Positions 1 to 8,520 of a stretch of 64,000 nt of DNA are shown here, piece after piece. The first letter of the stretch is position 1, and each line of letters begins with the position of its first letter. Origin of the DNA: Microvirga ossetica (GTDB taxonomy: Bacteria; Pseudomonadota; Alphaproteobacteria; Rhizobiales; Beijerinckiaceae); contig NZ_CP016616.1 in assembly GCF_002741015.1 (NCBI RefSeq), positions 1,821,501-1,885,500 on the forward strand, given 5' to 3'. Under the pieces are notes generated by a model, which did not search any database, was not told the DNA's origin, and saw nothing but the letters and a program-made list of their open reading frames with translations. The translations under genes were made by a program, and so were the position numbers.

Positions 1-88
1 CGTGATGGCGATCTACGAGGTCGCAGACGGCAAGATCGCGAAAGCCTGGTTCAAGACGGGCACGCCGGTGCTCGACAAGGCGTCGTAG
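1..88 (+). CDS. C-terminal end of an NTF2/SnoaL-like protein (partial)
   Basis: The reading frame is open from the window edge and ends at TAG 86-88, giving 28 residues that include YEVADGKIAKAW and end TPVLDKAS. The pattern 'hydrophobic-E-V-x-D-G-K-I' followed by an aromatic strand is typical of the last strands of NTF2/SnoaL-like folds (limonene epoxide hydrolase, ketosteroid isomerase relatives). Only the tail is visible, so substrate and role cannot be given. The last nine codons recur in damaged form at about 62950-62985, directly before the second ybgC copy, which is evidence for a locus duplication. Confidence 0.55.
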   Translation, partial: VMAIYEVADGKIAKAWFKTGTPVLDKAS

Positions 89-91
89 GTC

Positions 92-559
92 CTAAGGTGC
101 AGCCACCGTCAGCGCCGCGCGCAGCTCGCCCGGAATCCGCACGGCCCGCCTGCCCCTGAGGGCGGCGACCAGCACTTCGGCGCCGCGCCGGACCTCCTGG
201 GCGAGCGTCATCGATGCGCCGCGCATCTCCTTCGGGCGGGTGACGATGGCGAGCACATCGTCCATGACGGCCCCGCCGCGGAAGTCGATGTTCATCTTGC
301 GGACGACAAAGGCGAGTCCGTTCATGTCGGCGTGAAGGTCCGACTGCGCCACCTCGACCGCCCGCAACAGCTCGGTGCGGCCGCGCTCCATGAAGCAGAG
401 ATAGCTGGCGTGATAGACGCGGGCGCTAAAATCCGTGTCCTCGTAATAGACGCGGATGGGCAGGACATGGGCGCCGTCCCGCATGAAGCCGGAGAGATGG
501 GGCCAAGGGCCGCCCTGCCCTTCTCCCGCAAAGAGAGGCGGATCGCGTCGTTCAACCAT
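92..559 (-). CDS. ybgC: YbgC-type acyl-CoA thioesterase, copy 1 (diverged duplicate)
   Basis: A 155-residue hot-dog-fold thioesterase of the YbgC/FadM family, which hydrolyses acyl-CoAs and in Proteobacteria sits with the tol-pal genes. The family signature is present: [17 protein letters not shown], with the catalytic Asp in YxDTD, then [10 protein letters not shown]. It differs from copy 2 (62982-63446) by scattered substitutions, a different N-terminal 20 residues and an in-frame loss of six residues near the end (EVLVAA joined directly to LRGRRAV). Unlike copy 2 it has no ruvB upstream; instead an IS6-type transposase tail follows its 5' end. It may still be functional, but copy 2 is in the conserved context and is the likely housekeeping gene. 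Confidence 0.85.
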   Translation of the reverse strand: MVERRDPPLFAGEGQGGPWPHLSGFMRDGAHVLPIRVYYEDTDFSARVYHASYLCFMERGRTELLRAVEVAQSDLHADMNGLAFVVRKMNIDFRGGAVMDDVLAIVTRPKEMRGASMTLAQEVRRGAEVLVAALRGRRAVRIPGELRAALTVAAP

Positions 560-608
560 CTTCGCCTCAGCTTACGTCCCAGCGGCGCATCGGAGATGCG
601 GACAGCCA

Positions 609-725
609 TTGATCAAGGGCGTCGAGGTTATGCGCATGATCCGCCGTGGCCATTGCATCCTGCGAACGCCGGGAGCGACAGGCGAAACCCGCTTCGTCAA
701 TCAGCTGTTTGGCCTGGCCGCCTGA
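609..725 (+). pseudogene. C-terminal remnant of an IS6-family transposase
   Basis: About 38 codons in one frame end at TGA 723-725 and read KGVEVMRMIRRG followed by FVNQLFGLAA. IS6/IS240-type DDE transposases end with this pattern (K-G-x-E-x-M-R-M-I-R-K-G ... F-x-x-L-F-G-L-A). No upstream DDE domain is present, so this is the tail of a deleted element. It lies 50 bp from the start of ybgC copy 1, at the junction between duplicated core DNA and the island. Confidence 0.6.
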
Positions 726-1035
726 TAAGGCCCTTCCAATGGGTTCGTTATGTTCTTTGAGCGGCTCGCCAGCCATCTTGATCGCGTAAACATTGATGAG
801 GTTGTACGCGAGGTCATCCTGCTGCGTCGCCTCACCCGCACGGAAAGATAATTGCTCACCAGCCTATAAGTCACTGAAATGACCAGATCGCCTTTCTCAC
901 ACACCGAATTTCTCAGGGACAATTGAGCATCGGATTGCTCCCAAAAGCAGGAACACTTTTCACGTCAGATGCTCTAACGGGGAGCGCCTATCCAAAGAAA
1001 GATGCCATCGATATGGAGGAGAACAGCGGCTTTGA
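726..1035. other. Intergenic stretch with one palindromic repeat
   Basis: No convincing gene. The only recognisable element is the palindromic repeat at 925-974. Short ORFs on both strands lack ribosome binding sites and family features. Confidence 0.5.
925..974. repeat. Palindromic TA-associated repeat (type I), copy near acyltransferase 1
   Basis: Begins GAGCATCGGA, has the inner CCCAAAAGCAGG / ACTTTTCACG arms and ends CAGATGCTC followed by TA. It is one of at least nine dispersed relatives with the idealised form GAGCATCGGACCCAAAAGTGG-loop-complement. It sits downstream of the acyltransferase gene and could fold as a long hairpin in RNA. Confidence 0.65.
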
Positions 1036-2925
1036 CTAGCGCAAACCGGCTCTCTGCTCACTCGCGAAAAAGCGCTCGAACAACGGTGCTATGTGCTGAG
1101 CACCCGACAGACTGAGATGGTGGTTATCGAAGTACAACGGCTTCCCCTCAAGAAGCACGGAGCACGTCTCTTCCTGACAGAGATCATCGTGCGGGATCAC
1201 GCGAGCCACGTTGCGCAGGTGCGCCAACGTGTCGAGGAGATGGAGGATCTCCGCATTCCGCTGGAGGAATGCACCCTTCCTCGAACCCACCGCATCGGTT
1301 CTCATTCCATTCCAGACATAGCGTGCGAGCGCGCTCGGCACGTCGATCGTTGCTCTTGGAACCGGATAAATGAGAACAACGTGCTTTCCGGCATCGGCCA
1401 GCTTACTCACGGACTCGCGAAGCCCTTCGGCATAAGTCGAAGCCCGATTGTCTTTTCCATTGTCGTAGAAGGCTATGAGAAAGACGGTTCTGATGGTGGA
1501 ATGGTCGATAAGATACCGAAGTGCCGCATCGTTGTGCTTCCGGCAACCGGGACTCCCATTTCCCATCACTGGGGGACAGGACGAATAACTGACCTGCATC
1601 ACTGACCGTTGATGCTGTTCGGCAAGCTTGCCGAACACGAAGGCAAGCTCCACGGCATGGCTGTCGCCCCAGATTGCAAATTCCGGCGGCACGGGTGCGC
1701 CAAGCACGCAGGATTGCGACAATGCAACCGTGCTGTTCTCGAAGCGGTGACAGTCCATACGCCGTAGACTCGAGTCGTTTTTGAAGCTTTCAAGATAGGC
1801 CACATCGGCTGGAACACGAGACGCCCAACCCTTGGAAACCAGACCCGCCAACCCGGCCGCTGTGAGGACGAGCATTGCAGTCGGGGCTGCTGCAAAGAGA
1901 AAGCGGCGCTTGACGATGCCCTTTCGACGAAACGGCATTTCGATGTAACGCCAGGAAAGAATGGCGGCGCAAAGCGAGAGAAGAAGTACCGCTATGACAT
2001 TCCACCCCGAGAGATCATCGATCAGATAGTACCTGGCAAAAACCATGATGGGCCAGTGCCAGAGATAAAGCGAGTACGAGATGAGCCCGATGAACACGAC
2101 GGGCCCGAGACTGAGGATCCGGCCGCATGTCGTATCGCGGGACGCGTATATGACGAACGCCGTCCCCAGCACCGGCACGAGCGCATAATAGCTCGGAAAC
2201 GGCGTACGCGCGGAAAAGAGGCAGACGGCGGATACGATGAGCGCGATCCCAATGAAGGCCAACCCTTCACGCCAGGCCTTGCTCCTGAGCGGAGGGAAGA
2301 ATCCGAGTGCAAGCAGCGAGCCGGTCAATAGCTCCCAAGCGCGGGTCGGAGCCATGTAGAACGCGAATGACGGTGCCTTCTCCACGCTCCACACGTTGAG
2401 CAGGAACGACGCAATGGCCAGCGCGGCAATGATCGGGACAAGCTTTGAACGACCAAGGCGATAGAGCACAGCGAGCGCCGGAGGAAACAGAATGTAGAAC
2501 TGTTCCTCGACGGCCAATGACCATGTATGCAGCAGCGGAATCAAGTCCATCTGAGCATTGAAATACCAGGACTGTCGCCAAAAGAGGATATTTGAAGAGA
2601 ACAGGATGGTGGCGATTACGCTTTTCGAGAGACTCATAAAGTCTCCCGGCAGAAACAGGATCGCTGCGGCCACCAAGCTGAAGCCGATGACCGCTATGAG
2701 ACAAGGGATGATGCGCCGAATGCGACGCTCGTAGAACGCGATGAGCGAGAAGCGGCCCTCCGCCATCTCCGGCGCGATAATTCCGGTGATCAGATATCCT
2801 GAGATGACGAAGAACACGTCGACGCCGACATATCCACCGGCAAAGAACGGAACCCCGGCGTGAAACATCAGCACCGGGAGCACTGCCACAGCCCGCAGCC
2901 CATCTATTTCAGAGCGATAGTTCAT
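1036..2925 (-). CDS. OafA/YrhL-type acyltransferase with SGNH domain
   Basis: Predicted polytopic inner-membrane O-acyltransferase that would transfer acetyl or another acyl group to a sugar of the EPS or lipopolysaccharide. From the chosen start (M at 2925, giving 629 residues and beginning MNYRSEIDGLRAVAV) the acyltransferase-3 hallmarks are visible: GLRAVAVLPVLMFHAG with the catalytic His near residue 22, RRIRRIIPC, LLHTWSLAVEEQFYI near 135 and SYSLYLWHWP near 285. About ten membrane segments are followed by a periplasmic SGNH/DUF-type domain, with block I IWGDSHAVE near 420 and a C-terminal DNHHLS motif (catalytic Asp-His). An upstream Met at 2949 is possible, but the family begins at RxEIDGLR. 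It stands alone, flanked by repeats, and its acceptor is probably made by the EPS genes to the right. Confidence 0.9.
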   Translation of the reverse strand: MNYRSEIDGLRAVAVLPVLMFHAGVPFFAGGYVGVDVFFVISGYLITGIIAPEMAEGRFSLIAFYERRIRRIIPCLIAVIGFSLVAAAILFLPGDFMSLSKSVIATILFSSNILFWRQSWYFNAQMDLIPLLHTWSLAVEEQFYILFPPALAVLYRLGRSKLVPIIAALAIASFLLNVWSVEKAPSFAFYMAPTRAWELLTGSLLALGFFPPLRSKAWREGLAFIGIALIVSAVCLFSARTPFPSYYALVPVLGTAFVIYASRDTTCGRILSLGPVVFIGLISYSLYLWHWPIMVFARYYLIDDLSGWNVIAVLLLSLCAAILSWRYIEMPFRRKGIVKRRFLFAAAPTAMLVLTAAGLAGLVSKGWASRVPADVAYLESFKNDSSLRRMDCHRFENSTVALSQSCVLGAPVPPEFAIWGDSHAVELAFVFGKLAEQHQRSVMQVSYSSCPPVMGNGSPGCRKHNDAALRYLIDHSTIRTVFLIAFYDNGKDNRASTYAEGLRESVSKLADAGKHVVLIYPVPRATIDVPSALARYVWNGMRTDAVGSRKGAFLQRNAEILHLLDTLAHLRNVARVIPHDDLCQEETCSVLLEGKPLYFDNHHLSLSGAQHIAPLFERFFASEQRAGLR

Positions 2926-3089
2926 GGAGTGGCGCTGCCTATCCTTCAAAAAGAGATGTATGCAGACTTGAACTATCGATAAGCACTCTGCCCGCGTTCA
3001 GACGGGCGGCAAAACGGCATCGTTGTGCGTCTTAAGTATCGGCACGCACCGCGCACGAGCGATTATGGCCCGCTTCCGATCAAGAGCTA

Positions 3090-3133
3090 GAGCATCCGGC
3101 TCAAAAGTGGACCCACTTGCGCGTCCGATGCGC
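3090..3133. repeat. Palindromic type I repeat abutting IS630 copy 1
   Basis: A 44 bp imperfect palindrome (GAGCATCCGGCTCAAAAGTG ... GTCCGATGCGC) flanked by TA at 3088-3089 and 3134-3135. The right TA is exactly the target dinucleotide of IS630 copy 1, so the IS landed at the edge of the repeat. Confidence 0.6.
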
Positions 3134-3148
3134 TAGAGCATCGGACGG

Positions 3149-3826
3149 TTAAACGGACGCATATCCGGCAGCCTTAAGGTAGTTCCAGCACTCTTGTGGT
3201 TCGAACAGGTTGCAGATCTCACCGAGCGCTCGCCAGAGCGCGTCGAACGTTCGGGCCTCGGCCTTGCGCAAGTGCGCTTTGATCTTGGCAAAGGCCTGTT
3301 CAATTGGATTAAGATCAGGCGAATAAGCAGGTAAAAACAGGAACCAGGCTCCGCGTTGCTTCAGACACTGAGCGGCCTTCTCGCTCTTGTGGACAGCCAG
3401 GTTGTCGAGAATCACCACATCGCCTTTGCGCAGCGTCGGCGCGAGCTGCGTCTCAATGTAAGCCTCGAACGCCAACCGGGTGATCGGGCCATCGATGATC
3501 CACGGCGCGCACAACTCGTTGCACCGTAGCCCAGCCAGAAAGGTATGGGTTTTCCAGTGTCCAAAGGGAGCTTTCATGCGTAGGCGCTGGCCCCTGCGGC
3601 TCCGCCCGCGCAGGCGCGTCATCTTGGTGTTGACATACGTCTCGTCCAGGAACACCAGCCGGTGCGTCTCCTGGCGCATGCGCGGCTGGCGCTGGGCATG
3701 CCAGACCCGGCGCTCATCCCGCACATCGGCGCGTGCGCACTCCGCCGCCATCAGGCATTTTTTTATATGAGAAGCCGTGCCGGCACAGGAAGCGCGAGAG
3801 CATCGCGGGAGCCGCAACGATCCCAT
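3149..3826 (-). CDS. IS630 transposase, catalytic DDE frame (orfB), copy 1
   Basis: The coding part probably starts at the A7 slip near 3765 rather than at the first Met of the frame. It holds the DDE/DDD RNaseH-like domain: [13 protein letters not shown] (first Asp), [12 protein letters not shown] (second Asp) and [16 protein letters not shown] (third acidic residue), as in the IS630/Tc1-mariner superfamily. The frame before the slip overlaps orfA and looks non-native. Both copies in the window share the same interruption. Confidence 0.85.
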   Translation of the reverse strand: MGSLRLPRCSRASCAGTASHIKKCLMAAECARADVRDERRVWHAQRQPRMRQETHRLVFLDETYVNTKMTRLRGRSRRGQRLRMKAPFGHWKTHTFLAGLRCNELCAPWIIDGPITRLAFEAYIETQLAPTLRKGDVVILDNLAVHKSEKAAQCLKQRGAWFLFLPAYSPDLNPIEQAFAKIKAHLRKAEARTFDALWRALGEICNLFEPQECWNYLKAAGYASV

Positions 3827-4106
3827 GCTCAGTCAGCAGCCTTGCGGCCAGCTCGGGCATGGTGATGGCCGGCTCGGCCTCGACCGTCTGGATCAAGAAG
3901 CTCTCATAGGGCACCAGCTTGCCGCGTCCGGGCGGACGGCCTTGCCGGGCCGGTGCCGGCGAGCCGAACCGCCGCTTCCGCTGCACCAGCTTGATGGCGA
4001 AACTCTCGCTGACGTCAAAGTGCTGGGCTGCCGCCCGGCAGGAATGACCTGCATCGACAAAGTCGGCGACGCGCACCCGCAGATCCAGGGAATAGCAATG
4101 ACCCAT
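3714..4106 (-). CDS. IS630 transposase, N-terminal frame (orfA), copy 1
   Basis: 130 residues beginning [20 protein letters not shown]. It carries the helix-turn-helix DNA-binding part of IS630 transposases ([20 protein letters not shown], then GRPPGRGKL and a second winged helix TMPELAARL). Around residue 115 the reading GFSYKK enters a run of seven A on the coding strand (+ strand T7 near 3759-3765), after which this frame becomes nonsense and stops. The catalytic half continues in the next frame, so a functional enzyme needs slippage or a +1 shift. Confidence 0.85.
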   Translation of the reverse strand: MGHCYSLDLRVRVADFVDAGHSCRAAAQHFDVSESFAIKLVQRKRRFGSPAPARQGRPPGRGKLVPYESFLIQTVEAEPAITMPELAARLLTEHGIVAAPAMLSRFLCRHGFSYKKMPDGGGVRTRRCAG

Positions 4107-4188
4107 AATCCACCTCCCAGTCCAGGCAGTGAATCACAGCTCGGCCTCGCACAGAAGCCAGGAGTCTCATTTCCGGTCCGAGGCTCTA

Positions 4189-4878
4189 GGGGCCGTGCTC
4201 GATGGAGCAGCGGCCGAACGATGCCCCACACCGGTACGCCGACAATCCCGCCTGAAAGGCCGCTGCGAAGGCGTTTTCTGGAGGCGAACCGACCGGCAAG
4301 AAGTACGCCGGATCACGCTTGCCGCCCGTCGCTACGAGCTGGTGACGCGACAACCAGGCGCACGAAGCGGAGCGCTTGGTTTTGTCGCTTTAGAGGTGCT
4401 GGAATATCTGGCGAACCTCGTTGACTACAAAACCGGCCGTCTCGATCCCGCGATTGAAACGCTGATGAGCCGTCTTAGACGCTCGAGGGACGCCATCGTC
4501 AGGGCCCTAAAAGCTTTACGCACCCATGGCTTTCTGGATTGGCTACGCCGGTACGTGCCGACCGGCAACGAGGGCAGGGGGCCGCAGGTTCAGCAGACCA
4601 GCAACGCTTATCGGCTTTCCCTGCCTGCAAGAGCGCTAAGGCTTCTTGGACGGTTTGGCCAGCCTTCACCCTTGCCGGATGATTTCGACGCTACCCAGCA
4701 GCGACGGACGGCCGGATATGACGCCTACCGCGCCAGCCTTTCCCCTGTTGAGCTTGTTGCTGAGACAATCGAAGACCCCGCCTTGCGGGCCGTTCTGACT
4801 CGTCTTGGTCAAGGTGTTGAACGTGAGTCCGGCAGGCGGACTGAATCCCAATCTAAGTTTCTATTCTATAGGGATTAA
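4189..4878 (+). CDS. Plasmid replication-initiator-like winged-helix protein, 5'-truncated by IS630
   Basis: About 229 residues remain downstream of the IS630 right end; the frame runs back into the IS, so the native start has been lost or replaced. The body reads ITLAARRYELVTRQPG, then GFVALEVLEYLANLVDYKTG, LMSRLRRSRDAIVRALKAL and HGFLDWLRRY, a winged-helix pattern seen in replication proteins of small alphaproteobacterial plasmids. The assignment rests on remembered family resemblance, and a transcriptional regulator is the alternative. A terminator-like hairpin follows the stop. It suggests that plasmid DNA lies between the two IS630 copies. Confidence 0.55.
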   Translation, partial: GAVLDGAAAERCPTPVRRQSRLKGRCEGVFWRRTDRQEVRRITLAARRYELVTRQPGARSGALGFVALEVLEYLANLVDYKTGRLDPAIETLMSRLRRSRDAIVRALKALRTHGFLDWLRRYVPTGNEGRGPQVQQTSNAYRLSLPARALRLLGRFGQPSPLPDDFDATQQRRTAGYDAYRASLSPVELVAETIEDPALRAVLTRLGQGVERESGRRTESQSKFLFYRD

Positions 4879-4884
4879 GGCGGA

Positions 4885-4901
4885 ATCGGCCTTCGGCCGA
4901 T
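4885..4901 (+). terminator. Hairpin followed by T-rich stretch after the replication-like gene
   Basis: ATCGGCC-TTC-GGCCGAT forms a perfect 7 bp stem six bases after the stop codon at 4878 and is followed by gagttttgttt, fitting a modest intrinsic terminator. Confidence 0.5.
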
Positions 4902-5370
4902 GAGTTTTGTTTCATTCCCGAAGCCGCCAGCATACCGCCGTGCTCGCTCTGTCAACGGCTTCGCCGTCCTTCGCTTCGCTACGGCCCTGCGGGTGACTGT
5001 CGCTGCGTCAGGCGGTGCATGGATTGCATCGGGACGGAGAACATCGTTCCGCGCTTCGCGCGGGTTCGATGCTCGCCGCAGGCGAGCATCGAACAGAGAA
5101 CACGCTTAGAAAGGAAAATAGCTATAGCCCTACAGTTCTACAATTCTATACGGCTACCGATTCACACGCAGAGATTATTGGAACGAGCGGGCGAAGGCCC
5201 GCGCCGCCGATCAGGAGAAAACGCCCGCGATCGCGCGGACCAAGGACAGAGATTTTGACAGAGACAGATAACTAGCCTTCAACTCATATCGAGTTCGAAA
5301 GGTTCACCTGCCTACACTTTTTTAAGCAAGTAAACAGCATCATTTGAGTATTTATGGTAGGGAGTGTCAT
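4902..5370. other. Gene-poor stretch with strong hairpins
   Basis: No supported gene. It contains short repeated GC-rich segments and two adjacent hairpins at 5049-5063 and 5064-5094, followed by an AT-richer part (about 5280-5400) that differs in composition from its surroundings. Confidence 0.4.
5064..5094. repeat. Perfect 14-bp inverted repeat with 3-base loop
   Basis: GTTCGATGCTCGCC, loop GCA, then the exact complement. The directly preceding CCGCGC-TTC-GCGCGG (5049-5063) is a second perfect hairpin. They are downstream of the replication-like gene and could be a terminator pair, an origin structure or a REP-like repeat. Confidence 0.6.
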
Positions 5371-5766
5371 TTATTTTCTCCCCCTATGATATATATTGTC
5401 CGATGATTTTATATTAATTCCAGAAACGCGCGTTACCTCGTCAATTAATCTGTTTGCAACATGCCATGTGTCGCCTCCGAGAGCCTTCGCGAGCTGCGTA
5501 GCACTCAATGGGTGGTGCGCCGATGCTGCCGAATAGTCCTTGATATTAGCTATACCAAAAAGCTCAGCGGTTTCGAGCGAGCTGGCCGCAAAATGGACTT
5601 CCTCCGAGCGACGTTGGGCAGGGAAGCGGCCGCGAATCTGAAGCGCGTGGATGATCGTCTGCGGGTCACGAGCTATACCTTCGTAAGCGACTTTGGGAGA
5701 AGAAGTGATGACACCGCAGGAATTGCTACGGCACGATGCAGAGATGGTTGACGTAAGCACAGGCAA
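5371..5766 (-). CDS. Hypothetical protein, phage/plasmid-like, possibly 3'-truncated
   Basis: 131 residues, not identified with certainty. The second half looks protein-like: ASSLETAELFGI, HHPLSATQLAKALGGDTWHV and ANRLIDEVTR, suggesting a small winged-helix or 'locus' protein. It ends NIYHRGRK, where the frame may have been broken. The first ~20 residues overlap the opposite-strand gene starting at 5708, so the real start is probably internal, near 5700. It is part of a group of small mobile-element-like ORFs between the IS630 copies. Confidence 0.35.
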   Translation of the reverse strand: MPVLTSTISASCRSNSCGVITSSPKVAYEGIARDPQTIIHALQIRGRFPAQRRSEEVHFAASSLETAELFGIANIKDYSAASAHHPLSATQLAKALGGDTWHVANRLIDEVTRVSGINIKSSDNIYHRGRK

Positions 5767-5932
5767 GAATCTACGCCTTATCGCCGCCGATCAGGTCGAC
5801 GCGCTGGTGGATGCGGTAAGGGCGCTGCAATGGCGGTCTGCCGAAAGGGACAACATGGAGTCCTCTTTTGCGACATGGCAGCTAGACGACCTTCGCGCCG
5901 CCCTCGTGCCCTTCACGAAGGGAAAGGGATGA
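5708..5932 (+). CDS. Small phage-like hypothetical protein
   Basis: 74 residues from ATG 5708, preceded by a GGGAGAAGAAG ribosome binding site. It starts MTPQELLRHDAEMVD and has LRLIAADQVDALVDAVRAL and WQLDDLRAAL. Similar short acidic helical proteins are common in prophages of Hyphomicrobiales, but no function can be given. Its stop overlaps the start of the next ORF in an ATGA arrangement, suggesting translational coupling. Confidence 0.45.
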   Translation: MTPQELLRHDAEMVDVSTGKNLRLIAADQVDALVDAVRALQWRSAERDNMESSFATWQLDDLRAALVPFTKGKG

Positions 5933-6054
5933 GCGAGACGCGAGAGAGGGTAGCACGCGCTATGGCGGAAGGGACCAACGGCGGCATGTCATCTATTTCG
6001 TGGAGCCGCTTGATCTCGCCAAGCCGACGGGCCGAGAGCAATTCATTCAGGTAG
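5929..6054 (+). CDS. Very small ORF coupled to the preceding gene, possibly degraded
   Basis: 41 codons starting MSETRERVARAMAEG, overlapping the previous stop by ATGA. Proteins beginning M-S-E-x-R-E-R-V-A-R-A are frequent short phage ORFs. After about 25 residues the sequence becomes serine/arginine-rich, which suggests a frameshift, so the gene may be a remnant. Confidence 0.3.
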   Translation: MSETRERVARAMAEGTNGGMSSISWSRLISPSRRAESNSFR

Positions 6055-6091
6055 AGACGGGTCGGTATGGCGTTCCCTGCGTTTCCCGAGG

Positions 6092-8140
6092 CTATCCGCC
6101 CACCGACTTTGCTCGACGGCCCTCTATCTCGACAAGTGCCGGGTTCATATCGTCCATAAGTCCGGGGGCCAATGTTCGAGCGTACGTCGCGCTTATGTGG
6201 TGCTTGTCATAAAACATCATGATGTTCCCAGTGACAGGGTAGCACCACTTTTCGTCACAGAAGTGGTCGTTTAAGTCGAGCAGCGTGAGGTTTACGAGAC
6301 TGGCGTTTGCAGCGGCCGGATCGGTTGTAGCTAATCGGCTTGAACGCGGCCTGAAGCACCTTGTCGTGTTAGTGCCGTAGCGCTCCACGCATTCAGAAAC
6401 ATTAAATTCCATCCAAGGTGTGTCTCGTATCGCAATGACCTTGATGCCTGCCGCCGTAAGCTTCTGCATATGCTCAAGCCAGCCCGGCGGAATGACTTCA
6501 ATTCCGTGTTGCGCACGGGTCGACGTCGTAAAAATCGCATCGGGCTTAGTCTCGAGAAGTCGAGACATGACGTTCTCGTTCCACTTTTTGCACGAAGCTT
6601 CCTGTCTGGAATCTTCGTTTGCTTCTTTGGCGACAAACAGACAGCTGCTCTTCGTATAAGTCACAATTTTCCAATCTCGGTTCTTCAATCCCTCGATGAG
6701 AGTTGGAAGCCAATGAGCGGAGTGTGAGCCGCCGACCACTGCAATCGTGTGGGACGCCGCCTTGTTGCCATACACACAAGATAAAGGAGCAGTTCCCGAC
6801 AGCGTCTGATGACAGATGCCGTCCGCGTGAGCCGCAAGGAGATCCTTGCGAGCCCACAAGGGTCCAGGAACCAGGGCTGCAGTAATTGCGCTGCGGTTAG
6901 CACGATCGAAAGCCTCCGCGCCTGGGTGAGTGCCGTCGCGCAAATCCATTGCGCGTTCTTTCGCAATCCAGGAAGCTTCGGCACCGTACCAAGTCACGCT
7001 AATCACCATGGCGACGGCAACCGCAGTGGCAACTGCCGGGAACGACCAAGTGACGTTCCGACCTCGTTCTGTCTTCCATTGCCCTCCGTCTTCAACGATC
7101 CAGGTGCTGATAGCCGCTAACACGATCGAAAGCCCGAACACTGCCGCACCACCTACGATCCCAGCGTGCGTCACATCGAAAATGATCAGGTAAAAGATTA
7201 GAATAGGCCAGTGCCACAGGTAGAGTGCGTACGAGATCTTGCCAACGTAGCCGAAGAGGCTCCAACTCAGGATGCGATCGGCTGCAAAGCGCGACTGGGT
7301 CTGGCCTGCGATGATAATCAGCGCTGCACCGCACGTTGGCCAGAGCGCCGCATACCCGGGGAACACCGTCGATACGTTCAGGAGCACGCCGCAGCTCAGG
7401 ACAGCAGCCAAACCCAGCCAGCCAAAGCCAATTCGAACCGCCAGCGGGAGTCGCAGCTCTGGCAGGACGATCGCTACAAGACCGCCTAGGGCAAATTCCC
7501 AAACGCGGGCGAATGTGCTGAAGTAAGCAAAAGCTTGATCCTTTTGTGTAATGTAAACAGAATATGCCAGTGACCCTGCCAGCATGAGAACCAGAGGTGC
7601 AGCAATAGATATATTTATACGCCCGAGACGCAGAGGTTGGATTTTAGCGAGTACGAGAAACGACAGCCCGAATATCAGATAAAACTGCCATTGTATCGAA
7701 AGAGCCCAAAAATGTTGAAAAGGACTTGCGGCATCTTCTCGGTCTAAGTAGTCGATTGCCGAGTATGCAAGCTTCCAGTTCTCTATGTTGAGAGTGGATG
7801 CTGCGCTTTCGAGAATAATCGCGTGCCATCGTGTATGTGGAAGAAGAAGGAATGCAAGTATCATAATGGAGATTGTAACCAGCATTGCCATAGGCAACAA
7901 CCGGGACATCAATCCAGTCGCGAAGCGTCTTAGATCGACGGTCTGGGTGCGGTCTGCTTGATTGTACAAGGAGCCAAGGATAAGAAAACCTGAAATCACG
8001 AAAAATACGTCTATCCCACCGGACACCTTCTCAATCCAAATGTGATAAGAGGCGACTAGAATGGCTCCAATGGCTCTAAGCCCCTGGATTTCAGGGCGGA
8101 ATTTTCTTGCTGGCAGGTTAGTCTGAACAGAACGATCCAC
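6092..8140 (-). CDS. OafA-type acyltransferase with SGNH-like C-terminal domain
   Basis: 682 residues. The N-terminal half is an acyltransferase-3 membrane domain: EIQGLRAIGAILVASYHIW with the catalytic His near residue 33, GGIDVFFVISGFLI, SPFQHFWALSIQWQFYLIFG near 145 and SYALYLWHWP near 315. The usual WSLSVEEQFY box is altered (ALSIQWQFY), an oddity in a conserved loop. The C-terminal periplasmic part has an SGNH-like VVGGSHSAHW near 465 and YDKHHIS near the end, with GDS replaced by GGS. It probably acylates a surface polysaccharide. It lies alone between two IS630 copies in the same transcriptional direction and could travel with them. Confidence 0.88.
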   Translation of the reverse strand: MDRSVQTNLPARKFRPEIQGLRAIGAILVASYHIWIEKVSGGIDVFFVISGFLILGSLYNQADRTQTVDLRRFATGLMSRLLPMAMLVTISIMILAFLLLPHTRWHAIILESAASTLNIENWKLAYSAIDYLDREDAASPFQHFWALSIQWQFYLIFGLSFLVLAKIQPLRLGRINISIAAPLVLMLAGSLAYSVYITQKDQAFAYFSTFARVWEFALGGLVAIVLPELRLPLAVRIGFGWLGLAAVLSCGVLLNVSTVFPGYAALWPTCGAALIIIAGQTQSRFAADRILSWSLFGYVGKISYALYLWHWPILIFYLIIFDVTHAGIVGGAAVFGLSIVLAAISTWIVEDGGQWKTERGRNVTWSFPAVATAVAVAMVISVTWYGAEASWIAKERAMDLRDGTHPGAEAFDRANRSAITAALVPGPLWARKDLLAAHADGICHQTLSGTAPLSCVYGNKAASHTIAVVGGSHSAHWLPTLIEGLKNRDWKIVTYTKSSCLFVAKEANEDSRQEASCKKWNENVMSRLLETKPDAIFTTSTRAQHGIEVIPPGWLEHMQKLTAAGIKVIAIRDTPWMEFNVSECVERYGTNTTRCFRPRSSRLATTDPAAANASLVNLTLLDLNDHFCDEKWCYPVTGNIMMFYDKHHISATYARTLAPGLMDDMNPALVEIEGRRAKSVGG

Positions 8141-8520
8141 TATGTCCTCGCGAATTCTACAGCAATCCCACTAAGTGTAATTCAATCACATCCGCAGGGA
8201 ACGCGCGACCATTGCGGTTTCGATTAAGCTCTCAAGGGACCTCGACTCCGTGTTCGACGCTCCCTTTTTCTACTCGATACCCGATTGTAGTTTTGGATTG
8301 CGGGTGATCCCATCCTGGACCCTCTCCCACCTGAAACCATATCGATACACGCAATCAGGACACGCAGTATTGCGTTCACCGCCCACGAGACAGCACCTTG
8401 GGCCGTGACGTTCTACGGCTCATAAAGGCTGGGTGCATAAATCAAGATTTATGCACGAGTTTTCCGGCCCTGCAATCTCAATGACTTGCATGGTGCAAAA
8501 GTCAGGTGCAAAATCGTTGC
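8141..8520. other. Intergenic region with recombination-site-like repeats
   Basis: No gene is supported. The right part holds an 11 bp inverted repeat (8433-8456) and a direct repeat GGTGCAAAA (8492-8500 and 8505-8513) just before the cut recombinase start, which resembles a resolvase res region. Confidence 0.4.
8433..8456. repeat. 11-bp inverted repeat, possible res subsite
   Basis: GTGCATAAATC, two A, then the exact complement. Its location 65 bp upstream of a serine-recombinase start fragment fits a resolvase binding site; this is inference. Confidence 0.4.

Larger units (their letters stand above)
3136..4186 (-). mobile_element. IS630-family insertion sequence, copy 1 (1051 bp)
   Basis: Complete element with termini GAGCATCGGACGG (left) and the complement of GAGCCTCGGACCGG (right), flanked by TA on both sides (3134-3135 and 4187-4188), the usual IS630/Tc1 target duplication. 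It is the same length as, and apparently identical to, the copy at 8543-9593, in the same orientation, so transposition is recent. It encodes two overlapping transposase frames joined across an A7 run. Its right end abuts, and appears to cut, a replication-like gene. Confidence 0.9.

Noticed and set aside
750..851. 33-codon plus-strand ORF (MFFERLASHLDRV...) after the IS6 remnant
   Set aside because: No ribosome binding site and no recognised family; too short to support on sequence alone.
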